From Rhodobacter sp. (GTDB lineage: Bacteria; Pseudomonadota; Alphaproteobacteria; Rhodobacterales; Rhodobacteraceae): 64,000 nt of DNA. Positions 17,399 to 25,469 of the stretch are shown here, piece after piece (position 1 is the first letter of the stretch; every line of letters begins with the position of its first letter). The DNA lies in assembly GCA_020637555.1 (NCBI GenBank), contig JACKKF010000009.1:35455-99454 (forward strand). The letters are read 5' to 3'. Position numbers and translations under genes: made by a program. Below the pieces are notes generated by a model, which saw only the letters and a program-made list of their open reading frames with translations, did not search any database and was not told the origin of the DNA.

Positions 17399-18904
17399 AT
17401 GGCGCGATCCCTGATCTTTGCGCTGGGGGGCGGAACGCTGGTGACTGCGGCAGCGGTCGCGGGCTGGATCGTGACCCAGATGCGCGAGGACACACCGGCG
17501 CCACCCGCGACGCCCCTGCCCATCGCCACGGATGTGCCACCCGCCGCATCGGCGCAGCCCCCGGCCGTCGCCCCGTCCGGCCCGGTCGCGCCGGCGATGT
17601 CCGCGCCCGGTTTCGACGTGGTGCGCGTCGATCGCGACGGGGGCGCGCTGGTCGCCGGACGTGCCCAGCCGGGCGCCGCCGTCACGCTGCGGGTGGATGA
17701 CGCCGTGGTCGCGCAGGTCGCGGCGGATGAAAACGGCCAGTTCGTCGCGCTGTTTTCGCTGGGCCACAGCACCGCCGTGCAGTCCATGACGCTTGAGGTG
17801 ACGGATGGCGCGGGCGCGGTGACGCAGGCGCCCGACATTGTCATCCTCACGCCGCGCCCCCCCCCGGCAGACACGGTCGCGCAGGCGGACACGCCGGCGG
17901 CCCCCCCGATCGTTTCCGCGCCGGCGCTTGGCGAAACGGCCGGATCGGCGCCCGCTGGCGAGGCGCCCGCATCCGCCGAGAGCCCGCGCATCGCCTTGCT
18001 GGCGCCGTCCGCCACCGGCGCGCCGGGTGTGAGCGAAGACGCCGTCGCGACGGTCTCGGTCGTGCCCGAGGGTGCGCCCGCGATCCCCCGACCCGCCACC
18101 AGCCCGGGGGGCGACCAGGTCGGCGCGGTCACGACGCCCGCGCCCGGGATCGCCACCACGGCGCCGGCCCCCGCGCGGATGCCCGACCCCCCGGTTGCCC
18201 AGACCGTTGCGCCCGAGGCCCAGGCGCCCCAGACCCCACGCCCCGAGACTCTCGCGCAGGCCGTGCCGGCGCCGCTGGACCCGCCGCAGATGCCAGCGGC
18301 CTTCCTGGTGCAAGGGGACGGCGGGGTGCGCGTGCTCGACCGGGCCCCGTCGGTGCTGGACAACGTCGTCATCGACTCGATCAGCTATTCCGGTGCCGGC
18401 GACGTGCAGATCGCCGGGCGCGCCGCCCATTCCGCGCCCGAGGCCAATCTGCGCATCTACCTGGACAACCGGCCCATCGCCGTGACCCGGGCCGACAGCG
18501 GCGACTGGACATCCGACCTGCCGTCCGTCGATCCCGGCGTCTATACCCTGCGCGTCGATCAGCTGAACGACGCCGGCGGGGTCGTCTCGCGGTTCGAGAC
18601 CCCCTTCCAGCGCGAGGCGCCCGAGGTGGTCGCCGCCGCGCGCGCGGGCAACGAGCCCAATGCACAAACCGCTGCCACCCCGGACCCGACAGCGCCATTG
18701 GCGCCGGCCGCCGATGCCGCGCCCGCACAGGCGCCCCGCGCGGCGCTGATCACCGTGCAGCCCGGCAACACGCTTTGGGCGATCTCGCAGGCGCGGTATG
18801 GGGCAGGGGAACGCTATGTGGTGATCTACAACGCCAACCGCAGCCAGATCCGGGATCCCGACCTGATCTATCCGGGCCAGGTCTTTGCCTTGCCGGACGA
18901 ATGA
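17399..18904 (+). CDS. LysM domain protein with long Pro/Ala-rich linker
   Basis: 501 residues. A membrane anchor or signal (ARSLIFALGGGTLVTAAAVAGWIV) is followed by a Pro/Ala linker, a small beta domain at about residues 75-150 (VVRVDRDGGALVAGRAQPGAAVTLRVD), a second long Pro/Ala region and another similar beta domain (SYSGAGDVQIAGRA). The last 50 residues are a LysM fold (ALITVQPGNTLWAISQARYG then YPGQVFALPDE) that binds peptidoglycan. The protein is thus probably anchored in the inner membrane and reaches into the periplasm. The ATG at 17399 follows GGAG at 17387-17390; the frame is open upstream to 17309 without a good start. It is an envelope protein of unknown task. Confidence 0.82.
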   Translation: MARSLIFALGGGTLVTAAAVAGWIVTQMREDTPAPPATPLPIATDVPPAASAQPPAVAPSGPVAPAMSAPGFDVVRVDRDGGALVAGRAQPGAAVTLRVDDAVVAQVAADENGQFVALFSLGHSTAVQSMTLEVTDGAGAVTQAPDIVILTPRPPPADTVAQADTPAAPPIVSAPALGETAGSAPAGEAPASAESPRIALLAPSATGAPGVSEDAVATVSVVPEGAPAIPRPATSPGGDQVGAVTTPAPGIATTAPAPARMPDPPVAQTVAPEAQAPQTPRPETLAQAVPAPLDPPQMPAAFLVQGDGGVRVLDRAPSVLDNVVIDSISYSGAGDVQIAGRAAHSAPEANLRIYLDNRPIAVTRADSGDWTSDLPSVDPGVYTLRVDQLNDAGGVVSRFETPFQREAPEVVAAARAGNEPNAQTAATPDPTAPLAPAADAAPAQAPRAALITVQPGNTLWAISQARYGAGERYVVIYNANRSQIRDPDLIYPGQVFALPDE

Positions 18905-18971
18905 TGCGCCAGGGCTGGCAATCGGCGTGCAGAGGGCTTACCTCTGACGCCCAGCCAGCCAGGACGCCCGC

Positions 18972-20804
18972 ATGAGATATCGCCCCAGCGCCAACGCGCT
19001 TCCGACGGACCCGATGGATCCGACCGCCTCGGGCCGGTCCACGATCAAGCGGGTGATCCCCTATCTGTGGCCCGAAGGCGAATCCGCGATGAGAACCCGC
19101 GTGGTTCTGTCCATGCTGGCGCTGCTGTTGTCCAAGTTGATCACCGTCGGCACGCCGATGCTGTACAAGTCGGCGGTCGATGCGCTGGCGCCCTCGCAAC
19201 TGGACGCGGGCTGGCTGGTGGGGATCGGCGCGGTTGGGCTGACCGTCGCCTACGGCATGGCGCGGCTCATGTCGAACGGGTTCCAGCAATTGCGCGACGG
19301 GTTGTTCGCGGCCGTCGGCCAGCGCGCGCTGCGCAAGCTGGCGCTGGAAACCTTCACGCATATTCACCGTCTCAGCCTGTCCTATCACCTGACGCGCAAG
19401 ACCGGCGGCCTCAGCCGGATCATCGAACGCGGGGTGAAGGGCGTGGACTTCCTGCTCAGGTTCCTGCTGTTCAACATCGGCCCGTTGATCCTGGAACTGG
19501 CGCTGATCGGCGCGGTCATGGTCTGGATGTTCGATGTCTGGTATCTGGCGGTCATCGTCGTGACCATCGGTCTTTATGTGGCGTTCACCTTCAAGGTGAC
19601 CGAATGGCGGGTGAAGATCCGCCGCGAGATGAACCAGCAGGATACCGATGCCAACCAGAAAGCCATCGACAGCCTGCTGAACTTTGAAACCGTCAAGTAT
19701 TTCAACGCCGAGGACCGCGAGGCCCGCCGCTATGACGCCTCGATGGAACGCTACGAGGGGGCCGCGCTGCGCACCGCCTATTCGCTGGCGCTGCTGAACT
19801 TCGGACAATCGGCGCTGATTACCTCGGGGTTGGTGATCGTGATGGTGATGGCGGCGGTCGGCGTGCAGAACGGCGCGCTGACGGTGGGCGATTTCGTCAT
19901 GGTCAACGCCTACATGATCCAGATCACCATGCCGCTGAATTTTCTGGGCACGGTCTATCGCGAGATCCGCCAGGCGCTGGTCGACATGGGCGAGATGTTC
20001 GCGCTGCTGCAACAAAAGCCCGATGTGACCGAAAAGCCGGGTGCCCGGGCGCTGGTGCTGGCGGGGGGGCATGTGCGGCTCGAGGATGTGCGCTTTGCCT
20101 ATGATCCCGAGAGACCGATCCTCAAAGGGGTGACGATCGACGTGCCCGCGGGGCAGAAGATCGCCCTGGTCGGACATTCGGGATCAGGGAAATCCACCAT
20201 CGGCCGGCTGTTGTTCCGCTTTTACGATGTGACCGGCGGCAGGCTCAGCATCGACGGGCAGGATATCCGCGACGTGACGCTCGACAGCCTGCATGCGGCG
20301 ATCGGCGTGGTGCCGCAGGACACGGTCCTGTTCAACGATTCCATCTATTACAACATTGCCTATGGCAAGGACGACGCCACCCGCGCCGAGGTCGAGGCAG
20401 CCGCCCGCGCGGCGCGCATCCACGACTTCATCCTGGACCTGCCGCAGGGCTATGAGACCCAGGTGGGGGAACGCGGGCTGAAGCTGTCGGGCGGCGAAAA
20501 GCAGCGCGTCGGGATCGCCCGCACGCTGCTCAAGGACCCGGCGATCCTGCTGCTGGACGAGGCGACCTCGGCCCTGGACACGCAGACCGAACGCTCGATC
20601 CAGGAATCGCTCAACGCGGCCGGGCGCGGGCGCACGGTCATCACCATCGCGCATCGGCTTTCGACCGTGGTGGATGCCGACCGGATCGTGGTTCTGGAAC
20701 AGGGCGAGGTGGTCGAGGAAGGCGCACATGCCCAGCTTCTGGCGCGGGGCGGACGCTATGCCCAGATGTGGGCGCGTCAGGCGGCCGAGGATGCGGCCGC
20801 CTGA
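18972..20804 (+). CDS. Atm1-type ABC exporter (permease-ATPase half transporter)
   Basis: 610 residues: six transmembrane helices (for example VVLSMLALLLSKLITVGTP) followed by one ATPase domain with Walker A GHSGSGKST near residue 400, signature LSGGEKQR near 505 and Walker B ILLLDEATS. The permease half carries the Atm1/HMT1 hallmarks TFTHIHRLSLSYHLTRKTGG and DSLLNFETVKYFNAEDRE. Mitochondrial and alphaproteobacterial relatives export glutathione-linked sulfur or metal conjugates and are tied to Fe-S cluster and heavy metal homeostasis. The protein should act as a homodimer in the inner membrane. The ATG at 18972 lies 67 bases after the LysM gene, on the same strand. Confidence 0.93.
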   Translation: MRYRPSANALPTDPMDPTASGRSTIKRVIPYLWPEGESAMRTRVVLSMLALLLSKLITVGTPMLYKSAVDALAPSQLDAGWLVGIGAVGLTVAYGMARLMSNGFQQLRDGLFAAVGQRALRKLALETFTHIHRLSLSYHLTRKTGGLSRIIERGVKGVDFLLRFLLFNIGPLILELALIGAVMVWMFDVWYLAVIVVTIGLYVAFTFKVTEWRVKIRREMNQQDTDANQKAIDSLLNFETVKYFNAEDREARRYDASMERYEGAALRTAYSLALLNFGQSALITSGLVIVMVMAAVGVQNGALTVGDFVMVNAYMIQITMPLNFLGTVYREIRQALVDMGEMFALLQQKPDVTEKPGARALVLAGGHVRLEDVRFAYDPERPILKGVTIDVPAGQKIALVGHSGSGKSTIGRLLFRFYDVTGGRLSIDGQDIRDVTLDSLHAAIGVVPQDTVLFNDSIYYNIAYGKDDATRAEVEAAARAARIHDFILDLPQGYETQVGERGLKLSGGEKQRVGIARTLLKDPAILLLDEATSALDTQTERSIQESLNAAGRGRTVITIAHRLSTVVDADRIVVLEQGEVVEEGAHAQLLARGGRYAQMWARQAAEDAAA

Positions 20805-20861
20805 CGGGTGTGTCGGGCCGGGCGGGACATCAGCCCACCCGGCGCGACGGTGTATCCGGGG

Positions 20862-21065
20862 TCAGCGTTTGACCGGGCAGGTCGAGAACCCGAACAGCCG
20901 ATACAGCGGGCAGGTGCCGAAGAGGCCGGTGAACAGCGGGATGACGCCGATCCAGTAAGCCCAGCTATAGGCCCCGTTCGGGTTCAGGAAATAGCCGGCG
21001 ATCAGGGCGATACCGACGACGATGCGCAGAATGCGGTCGATACCGCCGACGTTGTTCGCGAACAT
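20862..21065 (-). CDS. Small DUF2892 (YgaP-like) inner membrane protein
   Basis: 67 residues with the family pattern: MFANNVGGIDRILRIVVGIALI, a first membrane helix, a short loop with NPNGAY, a second helix VIPLFTGLFG and the ending CPLYRLFGFSTCPVK with two cysteines. DUF2892 often follows rhodanese or sulfur-related regulators, but no function is proven for the family. It is the last gene of the minus-strand block that includes the Crp/Fnr regulator (gap about 70 bases), and its cysteine-containing tail would allow a sulfur-linked role, which is inference. Confidence 0.85.
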   Translation of the reverse strand: MFANNVGGIDRILRIVVGIALIAGYFLNPNGAYSWAYWIGVIPLFTGLFGTCPLYRLFGFSTCPVKR

Positions 21066-21134
21066 GACAGGGTCCTTTCTTGCGGGAACGTGGGCGCAGT
21101 TTACGCCGGGCGGCCGATTCGCACAGTGATCTGG

Positions 21135-21782
21135 TCACACCGCCAGCGACAATCGTGTCAGGGCCGCCGTATCCCGCACCACGACACGGCCGCGGTCCGT
21201 TGCCACCAGCCCGCGCCTGGTCATCGCTTCCAGCCGGCGCGAGACGACCTCGCGCGCCGATCCGATCCGCGCGGCGAGTTCGGCATGCGTCGCCTCGACG
21301 GTGCCATCCTGCGCCAGTGCGAGCAGGGCCTCGGCCAGGCGCGCCTCGACCCGGGTAAAGGCGACCCGTTCCAGCAGCGCGGTCATGTCCGCCATCCGCA
21401 CCGCCAGCGCGCGAAAGACAAAGCCGCGGAACGGTTCGGCGCGCGCCATCAGCGCGTGGAACAGCGCCGCCGGCAGCAGCACCAGCCGCACCTCGGTCGC
21501 GCAGATCGCATCCCCCGAATAGGGTTCGTCGCCCAGCAGGCCCAGCGTGGTCTGGATGCAGCTTTGCCCGGGCTCAACGGCATAAAGCAGGATCTCGCGG
21601 CCGCTGGGGCCGGTGAGGCTGACCTCGATCCGGCCCGACAGGACGATGGCAAAGGCTTGCGGGCGCGCGCCGGGTCCGAACAGGCGCGCGCCGCGGGGCA
21701 GGGTCTGCACCGGCAGGGATTCGATCCGCGTCGTGTCAGCGGGATCGAGGCCGGGCAACAGGCGCCCCGCCCAGCCGCTCAT
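21135..21782 (-). CDS. Crp/Fnr-family transcriptional regulator
   Basis: 215 residues. An N-terminal cyclic-nucleotide-binding-like beta barrel (LPRGARLFGPGARPQAFAIVLSGRIEVSL, seen in parts, and GREILLYAVEPGQSC) is followed by a long dimer helix and a winged helix (ATHAELAARIGSAREVVSRRLEAMTRRGLV). No four-cysteine Fe-S cluster region of true Fnr is present; single Cys residues are at GQSC and AICAT, the pattern seen in thiol-responsive members. The ATG at 21782 overlaps the stop of mmsB (ATGA), so it is translated from the valine operon. It may regulate the small membrane protein that follows. Confidence 0.85.
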   Translation of the reverse strand: MSGWAGRLLPGLDPADTTRIESLPVQTLPRGARLFGPGARPQAFAIVLSGRIEVSLTGPSGREILLYAVEPGQSCIQTTLGLLGDEPYSGDAICATEVRLVLLPAALFHALMARAEPFRGFVFRALAVRMADMTALLERVAFTRVEARLAEALLALAQDGTVEATHAELAARIGSAREVVSRRLEAMTRRGLVATDRGRVVVRDTAALTRLSLAV

Positions 21783-22648
21783 CCCCGGCCGCGCTTTTCG
21801 AACCGGGGCAGCATGGCGGAAAAGTCCATGCCCTTGCCCCCCTCGGTTTCCACGAACCGTTCGTAGAGCGCGGCGGCAAGCTGGCCCATCGGCGTGTCGG
21901 CGTCGGCGCTTTCGGCGGCCTGCTGCGACAGGCGCAGGTCCTTCAGCATCAATTCCGCCGCGAAGCCGGGCTTGTAGCCGTTGTCGGCGGGCGATTTGGC
22001 ACCGACCCCCGGCGCGGGCGTATAGGCGTTCATCGTCCAGCTGTAGCCGGACGAGGTCGAGACCACGTCGAACATCTTCTGCCGGTCCAGCCCCAGCTTG
22101 TCGGCCAGCGCAAAGGCCTCGCAGGTGGCGATCATCGTCACGCCCAGGATCATGTTGTTGCAGATCTTGGCCGACTGGCCCGCGCCCGCCGCGCCGCAAT
22201 GCACCGCCTTCTGGCCCATCACGTCGAAGAGCGGTTTCACCGTGTCAAAGGCCGCGTCCGCGCCCCCCACCATGAAGGTCAGCGTGCCGCCCGCCGCGCC
22301 GCCGACACCCCCCGAAACGGGCGCATCCAGGGCGCCCAGCCCGGCGGCTTCGGCCTGCTGGGCCACCGCCTTGGCGCTGTCCACGTCCACGGTCGAGCAG
22401 TCGCACAGCACTGCGCCCGGCCGCATCGCCGGGATCACCTGATCGGCGACCGCGCGCAGGATGGCCCCGTTGGGCAGCATGGTGATGACGACATCGGCGC
22501 CTTGCGCGGCGTCGGCGGCGCTTGCGGCCATGGTCACGCCCTCGGGCCGGGCCTGGGTGTCGAATCCGGTCACGGCATGGCCGGCCTTGATCAGGTTGGC
22601 GGCCATCGGCGCGCCCATGTTGCCGAGGCCGATAAAGGCGATGTTCAT
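21779..22648 (-). CDS. mmsB: 3-hydroxyisobutyrate dehydrogenase
   Basis: 289 residues. It oxidises 3-hydroxyisobutyrate to methylmalonate semialdehyde with NAD+ in valine breakdown. Seen: the Rossmann start IAFIGLGNMGAPMAANL, DAPVSGGVGGAAGGTLTFMVGG with the substrate-binding loop, and GAAGAGQSAKICNN with the catalytic Lys, then YKPGFAAELMLKDL. Length and motif spacing are normal. The ATG at 22648 has GAGGACACC before it, and lies 21 bases after the hydrolase gene. It fits the chain acyl-CoA dehydrogenase, hydrolase, mmsB, mmsA of the same operon. Confidence 0.95.
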   Translation of the reverse strand: MNIAFIGLGNMGAPMAANLIKAGHAVTGFDTQARPEGVTMAASAADAAQGADVVITMLPNGAILRAVADQVIPAMRPGAVLCDCSTVDVDSAKAVAQQAEAAGLGALDAPVSGGVGGAAGGTLTFMVGGADAAFDTVKPLFDVMGQKAVHCGAAGAGQSAKICNNMILGVTMIATCEAFALADKLGLDRQKMFDVVSTSSGYSWTMNAYTPAPGVGAKSPADNGYKPGFAAELMLKDLRLSQQAAESADADTPMGQLAAALYERFVETEGGKGMDFSAMLPRFEKRGRG

Positions 22649-22669
22649 GGTGTCCTCCTCTGTTCGCGC

Positions 22670-23692
22670 TCAGGCGATGGTCAGTTCATTCGTGCCCAGC
22701 GGCGCCAGCATCCGGGCGACTTCGGCCGGTGTCACGGCCTCGGGGGTCGGATGCTGCCACTGCGGATTGCGGTCCTTGTCCAGGATCTGCGCGCGCACGC
22801 CTTCGATGAAGTCGCCCAGATCCATGCTGCGCCAGGTCCAGCGGAATTCCTGCGCCAGGGCCGCGGCCAACGAGGCCGGCGCGGGCCTGAGCATCGCCAG
22901 GGTCGAGGCCATGCTCAACGGGGCGTTGCGGCGGATCGCCTTCAGGGCCGACTTGGCCAGGGGGCTGTCGTCGGCCTCCAGCGCGGCGATGATGGCGGGA
23001 ATGTCCGCGCCCGAAAACAGCCGGTCCACCCGGGCCTGTTCGCCGGCAAGCGGGCTGTCAGGCGCCGCATGGCGGGGCAGGGTGGCGGCATCGCCGGTTT
23101 CGATCAGCCCGGCTTTCACCGCGGGCCAGGCGGCCTCGGGGATGAAGGCGTCGGCAAAGCCCGCGTGGATCGCGTCGCCCGGCCCCATGCGCGCCGCCGT
23201 CAGCGCCAGATAAACCCCCAACTGGCCGGGCGCGCGCGACAAGAGCCAGGTGCCGCCCACGTCCGGGATCAGGCCGATTCCGCATTCCGGCATCGCCATC
23301 TGCGTGCTTTCGCCGACGATCCGGTGCCCGACGTGGCAGCCATAGCCCACGCCGCCGCCCATCACGAACCCGTTCATGAAACTGACGACGGGCTTGGGGT
23401 AGCGCGACAGCATCAGGTTCATGCGGTATTCATCGCGCCAGAAATCCCGGCCCAGCCCATAATCGCCCTGACGACCCGCGGCGGTCACCTGCGCGATGTC
23501 GCCGCCCGCGCAGAAGGCTCGGTCGCCGGTGGCGTCCAGGATCACCAGGGCGACCTCCGGGTCCTCGCGCCAGGCCTGAAGCGCACGCTCGGTCTGCAGG
23601 CAGATGTCATGCGTCAGGGCATTCAGCGCCTGCGGGCGGTTCAGCGTGAGGCACCCGGCGCGGCCCTGTTTGCGGATCAGGATCTCGGCCAT
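22670..23692 (-). CDS. 3-hydroxyisobutyryl-CoA hydrolase (crotonase superfamily)
   Basis: 340 residues, longer than simple enoyl-CoA hydratases and equal to HIBYL-CoA hydrolases. The crotonase oxyanion strands are FCAGGDIAQV and GFVMGGGVGYGCH; the hydrolase signature MPECGIGLIPDVGGTWLLSR distinguishes it from hydratases, with Glu in MPE and Asp in PDVGG acting on the thioester. It releases free 3-hydroxyisobutyrate, the substrate of the next gene product. Start and upstream stop overlap as TGATG, so translation is coupled to the dehydrogenase gene. A pure enoyl-CoA hydratase activity is less likely given length and context. Confidence 0.88.
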   Translation of the reverse strand: MAEILIRKQGRAGCLTLNRPQALNALTHDICLQTERALQAWREDPEVALVILDATGDRAFCAGGDIAQVTAAGRQGDYGLGRDFWRDEYRMNLMLSRYPKPVVSFMNGFVMGGGVGYGCHVGHRIVGESTQMAMPECGIGLIPDVGGTWLLSRAPGQLGVYLALTAARMGPGDAIHAGFADAFIPEAAWPAVKAGLIETGDAATLPRHAAPDSPLAGEQARVDRLFSGADIPAIIAALEADDSPLAKSALKAIRRNAPLSMASTLAMLRPAPASLAAALAQEFRWTWRSMDLGDFIEGVRAQILDKDRNPQWQHPTPEAVTPAEVARMLAPLGTNELTIA

Positions 23693-24837
23693 CAGCCCCG
23701 CTCCGCCAGCAGCGCGCGCACGGTGAGCAGGCGCATGATCTCGTTCGTGCCCTCGAGGATCTGGTGCACGCGCAGGTCGCGGACGATCTTTTCGATCCCG
23801 TAATCCGCCAGATACCCATAGCCGCCATGTAGTTGCAGGCATTGGTCCGCCACGCGCGAGCCGGCCTCGGTCACGAATTTCTTGGCCATGGCGCAGAATT
23901 TGGTGGCATCGGGGGCTTTCTGGTCCAGTTTCCAGGCGGCCTGCCGCAGATAGGTGCGCGCGGCCTGGAGCTCGATCTCCATGTCCGCCAGGCGGAATTG
24001 CAGCGCCTGGAACTGGTCGATCGTCCGCCCGAAGGCCTGCCGCTCGCCCATATAGGCCAGCGTCCTGTCCAGTGCGGCCTGGGCGCCGCCCAGCGAACAG
24101 GCGGAAATGTTGATCCGTCCGCCATCGAGCCCGATCATCGCATAGGTGAAGCCGTGCCCCTCTTGTCCGACCAGGTTTTCCAGCGGCGCCAGGCAGTCGT
24201 CGAACTGCACCTGCCGTGTGGGCTGGGCGCGCCAGCCCATCTTGTCCTCGAGCCCGCCATAGCTGAGCCCGTCGGTCCCGTGTTCGACCACGATCGTGCT
24301 GATGCCCTTGGGCCCGTCGACCCCGGTGCGGCACATCACGACATAGGCGTCGGAATACCCCCCGCCCGAGATGAAGGCCTTGGTGCCGGTCAGCCGGTAG
24401 CCGGCGTTGGTCCTTTCGGCGCGGGTCTTCAGCGCGGCGGCATCCGATCCCGCGCCGGGTTCGGTCAGGCAGTAGGACAGGACCTTGTCCATCGTCACGG
24501 CCGGGGCGAGGTAGCGTGCCTTGACCTCCTCCGAGCCGAAGCGATCCAGCATCGCCGCGCACATGTTGTGGATGGACAGGAAGGACGCGACCGACGGGCA
24601 GGCCTGGCTCAGGGCCTCGAACACCAGGGTCGCATCCAGCCGTGTCAGGCCGGTGCCGTTGTTTTCCTCGCTGACGTATAGCCCGCCAAAGCCCAGTTCG
24701 GCCAGTTTCGGCCACAGGTCGCGCGGGATGGTCCCCTCGGCTTCCCATTGGCGCGCGAAAGGCGCGATATGTTCCTGCCCAAAGGCAAGCGCCATGTCAT
24801 AGATGGCGGTCTGTTCCTCGGTCAGTGCGAAATCCAT
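23692..24837 (-). CDS. Acyl-CoA dehydrogenase, probably isobutyryl-CoA dehydrogenase
   Basis: 381 residues, typical of the flavoprotein family. Seen: the N-terminal FALTEEQTAIYDMALAFG, CLTEPGAGSDAAALKTRAE and GTKAFISGGG of the FAD region, RQAFGRTIDQFQALQFRLADM, QLHGGYGYLADYGIEKIVRDLR, and LEGTNEIMR, whose Glu after Leu is the catalytic base. In an operon with the hydrolase, mmsB and mmsA, it most likely oxidises isobutyryl-CoA to methacrylyl-CoA. The enoyl-CoA hydratase step between is not encoded here. The ATG at 24837 matches the family start; the frame continues upstream only as noise. It should pass electrons to ETF. Confidence 0.9.
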   Translation of the reverse strand: MDFALTEEQTAIYDMALAFGQEHIAPFARQWEAEGTIPRDLWPKLAELGFGGLYVSEENNGTGLTRLDATLVFEALSQACPSVASFLSIHNMCAAMLDRFGSEEVKARYLAPAVTMDKVLSYCLTEPGAGSDAAALKTRAERTNAGYRLTGTKAFISGGGYSDAYVVMCRTGVDGPKGISTIVVEHGTDGLSYGGLEDKMGWRAQPTRQVQFDDCLAPLENLVGQEGHGFTYAMIGLDGGRINISACSLGGAQAALDRTLAYMGERQAFGRTIDQFQALQFRLADMEIELQAARTYLRQAAWKLDQKAPDATKFCAMAKKFVTEAGSRVADQCLQLHGGYGYLADYGIEKIVRDLRVHQILEGTNEIMRLLTVRALLAERG

Positions 24838-24913
24838 CGGCGGTCCCCATGTGGTTCGGTCAAGGGTGCGGCGCCCCTGCGTGTGCGGGCGCTCGGCAAG
24901 CCGCCGCAACCCG

Positions 24914-25351
24914 TCAGCGGGCCGCGGACAGCAGATCCTCGAGGCGTCGTTCCCGTTGTCCCAGAATGTCGAGGGCCTCGGCCTCGTGTCTCTGGACGGT
25001 GGCGATGACGGTCGACACCCCATGCCAGGAGCGCAGGATATGGCGGGCCATGTCGAAACTGACGTCGCTGGGCGCGAAATAGACCATCAGTGTCTGGGTG
25101 CGACCGCCCGGATCGAAGATCGCCGCCTTCGCGGCCTGCACCGCCATGAGCCCGACGAAATCCTGCTCGAACCCCGTGACCGCGGCCAGATCCACCAGCT
25201 GCTTCTGACCCGGGTGCCGATCGGGGTGCGCCAGATAGGCCTGGATCAACCGCTGCGTATCGGCAAGACGGATGAACCCCGAATACTGGACATAGACCAG
25301 GCCACGCTCTGGCAGAATTCGAAACGATGCGGGCACATGGCCTCCGGTCAT
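24914..25351 (-). CDS. Uncharacterised protein, possibly STAS-like fold
   Basis: 145 residues, no signal peptide or membrane segment. The pattern of strands and helices (FRILPERGLVYVQYSGFIRLADTQRLIQAYL, read in parts, then QKQLVDLAAVTGFEQDF, TLMVYFAPSDVSFDMARHIL) resembles the SpoIIAA/STAS-like proteins seen elsewhere in Rhodobacteraceae, but this is a weak impression only. It sits between mmsA and the acyl-CoA dehydrogenase gene, on the same strand, with gaps of 118 and 76 bases, so it may belong to the valine operon or have its own promoter. Function unknown. Confidence 0.65.
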   Translation of the reverse strand: MTGGHVPASFRILPERGLVYVQYSGFIRLADTQRLIQAYLAHPDRHPGQKQLVDLAAVTGFEQDFVGLMAVQAAKAAIFDPGGRTQTLMVYFAPSDVSFDMARHILRSWHGVSTVIATVQRHEAEALDILGQRERRLEDLLSAAR

Positions 25352-25469
25352 GCTGGCTGAAAAAGGGTGATGTTACCCGCATGATCGAGGTTTTCCAGCC
25401 AAAAGACCCGCATTTCCGGATTGTCGGGCAGGGGGCGGGGCGCCCGACCGGGGCGCCCCGACGCAACGC

